Shown here: positions 11,875-12,114 of the stretch, piece after piece | Numbering within the stretch: position 1 is the first letter of the stretch | Layout of the letters: the number at the start of each line of letters is the position of its first letter | Assembly: GCA_029862935.1 (NCBI GenBank) | Contig: JAOTWK010000059.1 | Coordinates: 1 to 12,114, forward strand | Length of the DNA stretch: 12,114 nucleotides | Direction: 5' to 3' | From: Gemmatimonadota bacterium | GTDB lineage: Bacteria > Gemmatimonadota > Gemmatimonadetes > Gemmatimonadales > GWC2-71-9 | Notes under the pieces: model-generated | Told to the model about the DNA's origin: nothing | The model's input: the letters and a program-made list of their open reading frames with translations, nothing else | Databases searched by the model: none | Program-made: the position numbers and the translations under genes

Positions 11875-12114
11875 ATGGCCGAAGCGTCTGACGTAAGAGA
11901 GATTTCGAGGCTTGTCGCGGAATTGAAGGAATCCGCGATCATCGATGCATGCTGGACATGTGAATGCCTTCATGCCTTCCTTACGCAGCTCGAGCTGGAC
12001 CGAGAACAACCTCTTCCCGCTTCGGCCCGAGAGCTTGCGGTACCTCGTTCCCACATCCATAGCTGCCTAGGGTGTATGCCGTGCCCTCCGGCTGAGCTGT
12101 ATTCTGAATACCTT
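11875..12114 (+). CDS. Cysteine-rich hypothetical protein (5' part only)
   Basis: A frame opens at ATG 11875 and stays open to the right edge (80 codons, partial). GAGAAG (11865-11870) lies four bases upstream. Two cysteine clusters stand out: CWTCEC at about residues 27-32 and CLGCMPCPP at about 66-74, joined by a helical stretch (LHAFLTQLELD) and ELAVPRSHIHS. Paired C-x-x-C-x-C and C-x-x-C-x-x-C patterns suggest metal or Fe-S binding. I do not recognise the family with certainty. It begins 97 bases after the attC L core, so it should be the gene of the next cassette, whose attC lies outside the window. A frame on the opposite strand overlaps but lacks such organisation. Confidence 0.55.
   Translation, partial: MAEASDVREISRLVAELKESAIIDACWTCECLHAFLTQLELDREQPLPASARELAVPRSHIHSCLGCMPCPPAELYSEYL

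Noticed and set aside
11773..12060. A 95-codon - strand frame at the right edge
   Set aside because: It opposes the cassette orientation and overlaps the better supported cysteine-rich + strand frame. Its 3' end lies in attC L.
1..12114. Integron integrase, transposase or complete IS element
   Set aside because: No frame shows tyrosine recombinase or transposase motifs, so mobility is inferred only from the attC sites.

Overview
This window is part of an integron gene-cassette array. Its main pattern is a run of small, mostly unrelated genes, all on the + strand and each followed by an attC recombination site. These sites have a 5' core of the type RYYYAAC (GCCTAAC, GTCTAAC or ACCTAAC), imperfectly inverted inner arms, and a 3' core of the type GTTRRRY (GTTAGGC, GTTAGAC and similar). 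I can place nine intact-looking attC sites, one with a mutated core, two truncated ones and one doubtful degenerate one. Several long sites (136-145 bp) share arms and loop motifs, as expected of a chromosomal (sedentary) array. Others (61, 85 and 90 bp) are clearly of different ancestry. No integron integrase gene or attI is visible. Given the attC orientation, they should lie to the left of the window. By eye the DNA is moderately GC-rich and looks like an environmental (soil or sediment type) bacterium. The phylum cannot be fixed from what is here.

Layout, left to right: the 3' end of a gene resembling pyridoxamine-phosphate-oxidase-like proteins (2-148) with attC 313-457; a DUF2269 membrane protein with an attC whose core is mutated (975-1119); a four-helix membrane protein with attC 1601-1740; a 70-residue membrane protein with attC 1990-2132; and a class I SAM methyltransferase followed by only the left part of an attC (2823 onward). 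Next comes a roughly 2.7-kb block that does not look like ordinary cassettes. It holds a DUF4440/NTF2-like secreted protein, two unrecognised exported proteins, and two long non-coding stretches with short repeats (GTCTCAAC, GGGTCTCAG) and a strong hairpin. A possible degenerate attC (5463-5580) ends that block.

The array then resumes: a complete stand-alone UvrD-like SF1 helicase (attC 7292-7435), a retropepsin-like lipoprotein (attC 8450-8585), a DUF2892 membrane protein with a truncated attC, a DinB-like gene fragment (attC 9438-9498), a GNAT acetyltransferase (attC 10049-10133), a glycine-zipper mini-protein plus the N-terminal stub of an EVE/PUA-like protein (attC 10626-10757), an APH(6)-type aminoglycoside kinase (attC 11689-11778), and the start of a cysteine-rich protein that runs off the right edge.

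The genes do not form one pathway. They look like independently acquired adaptive cassettes: antibiotic modification, acetylation and methylation, envelope and secreted proteins, and one helicase that is a candidate defence gene. The most interesting points are the helicase cassette, the conserved translatable mini-ORFs inside the long attC sites, the several damaged attC sites that would lock cassettes together, and the repeat-bearing block at about 2.83-5.57 kb.
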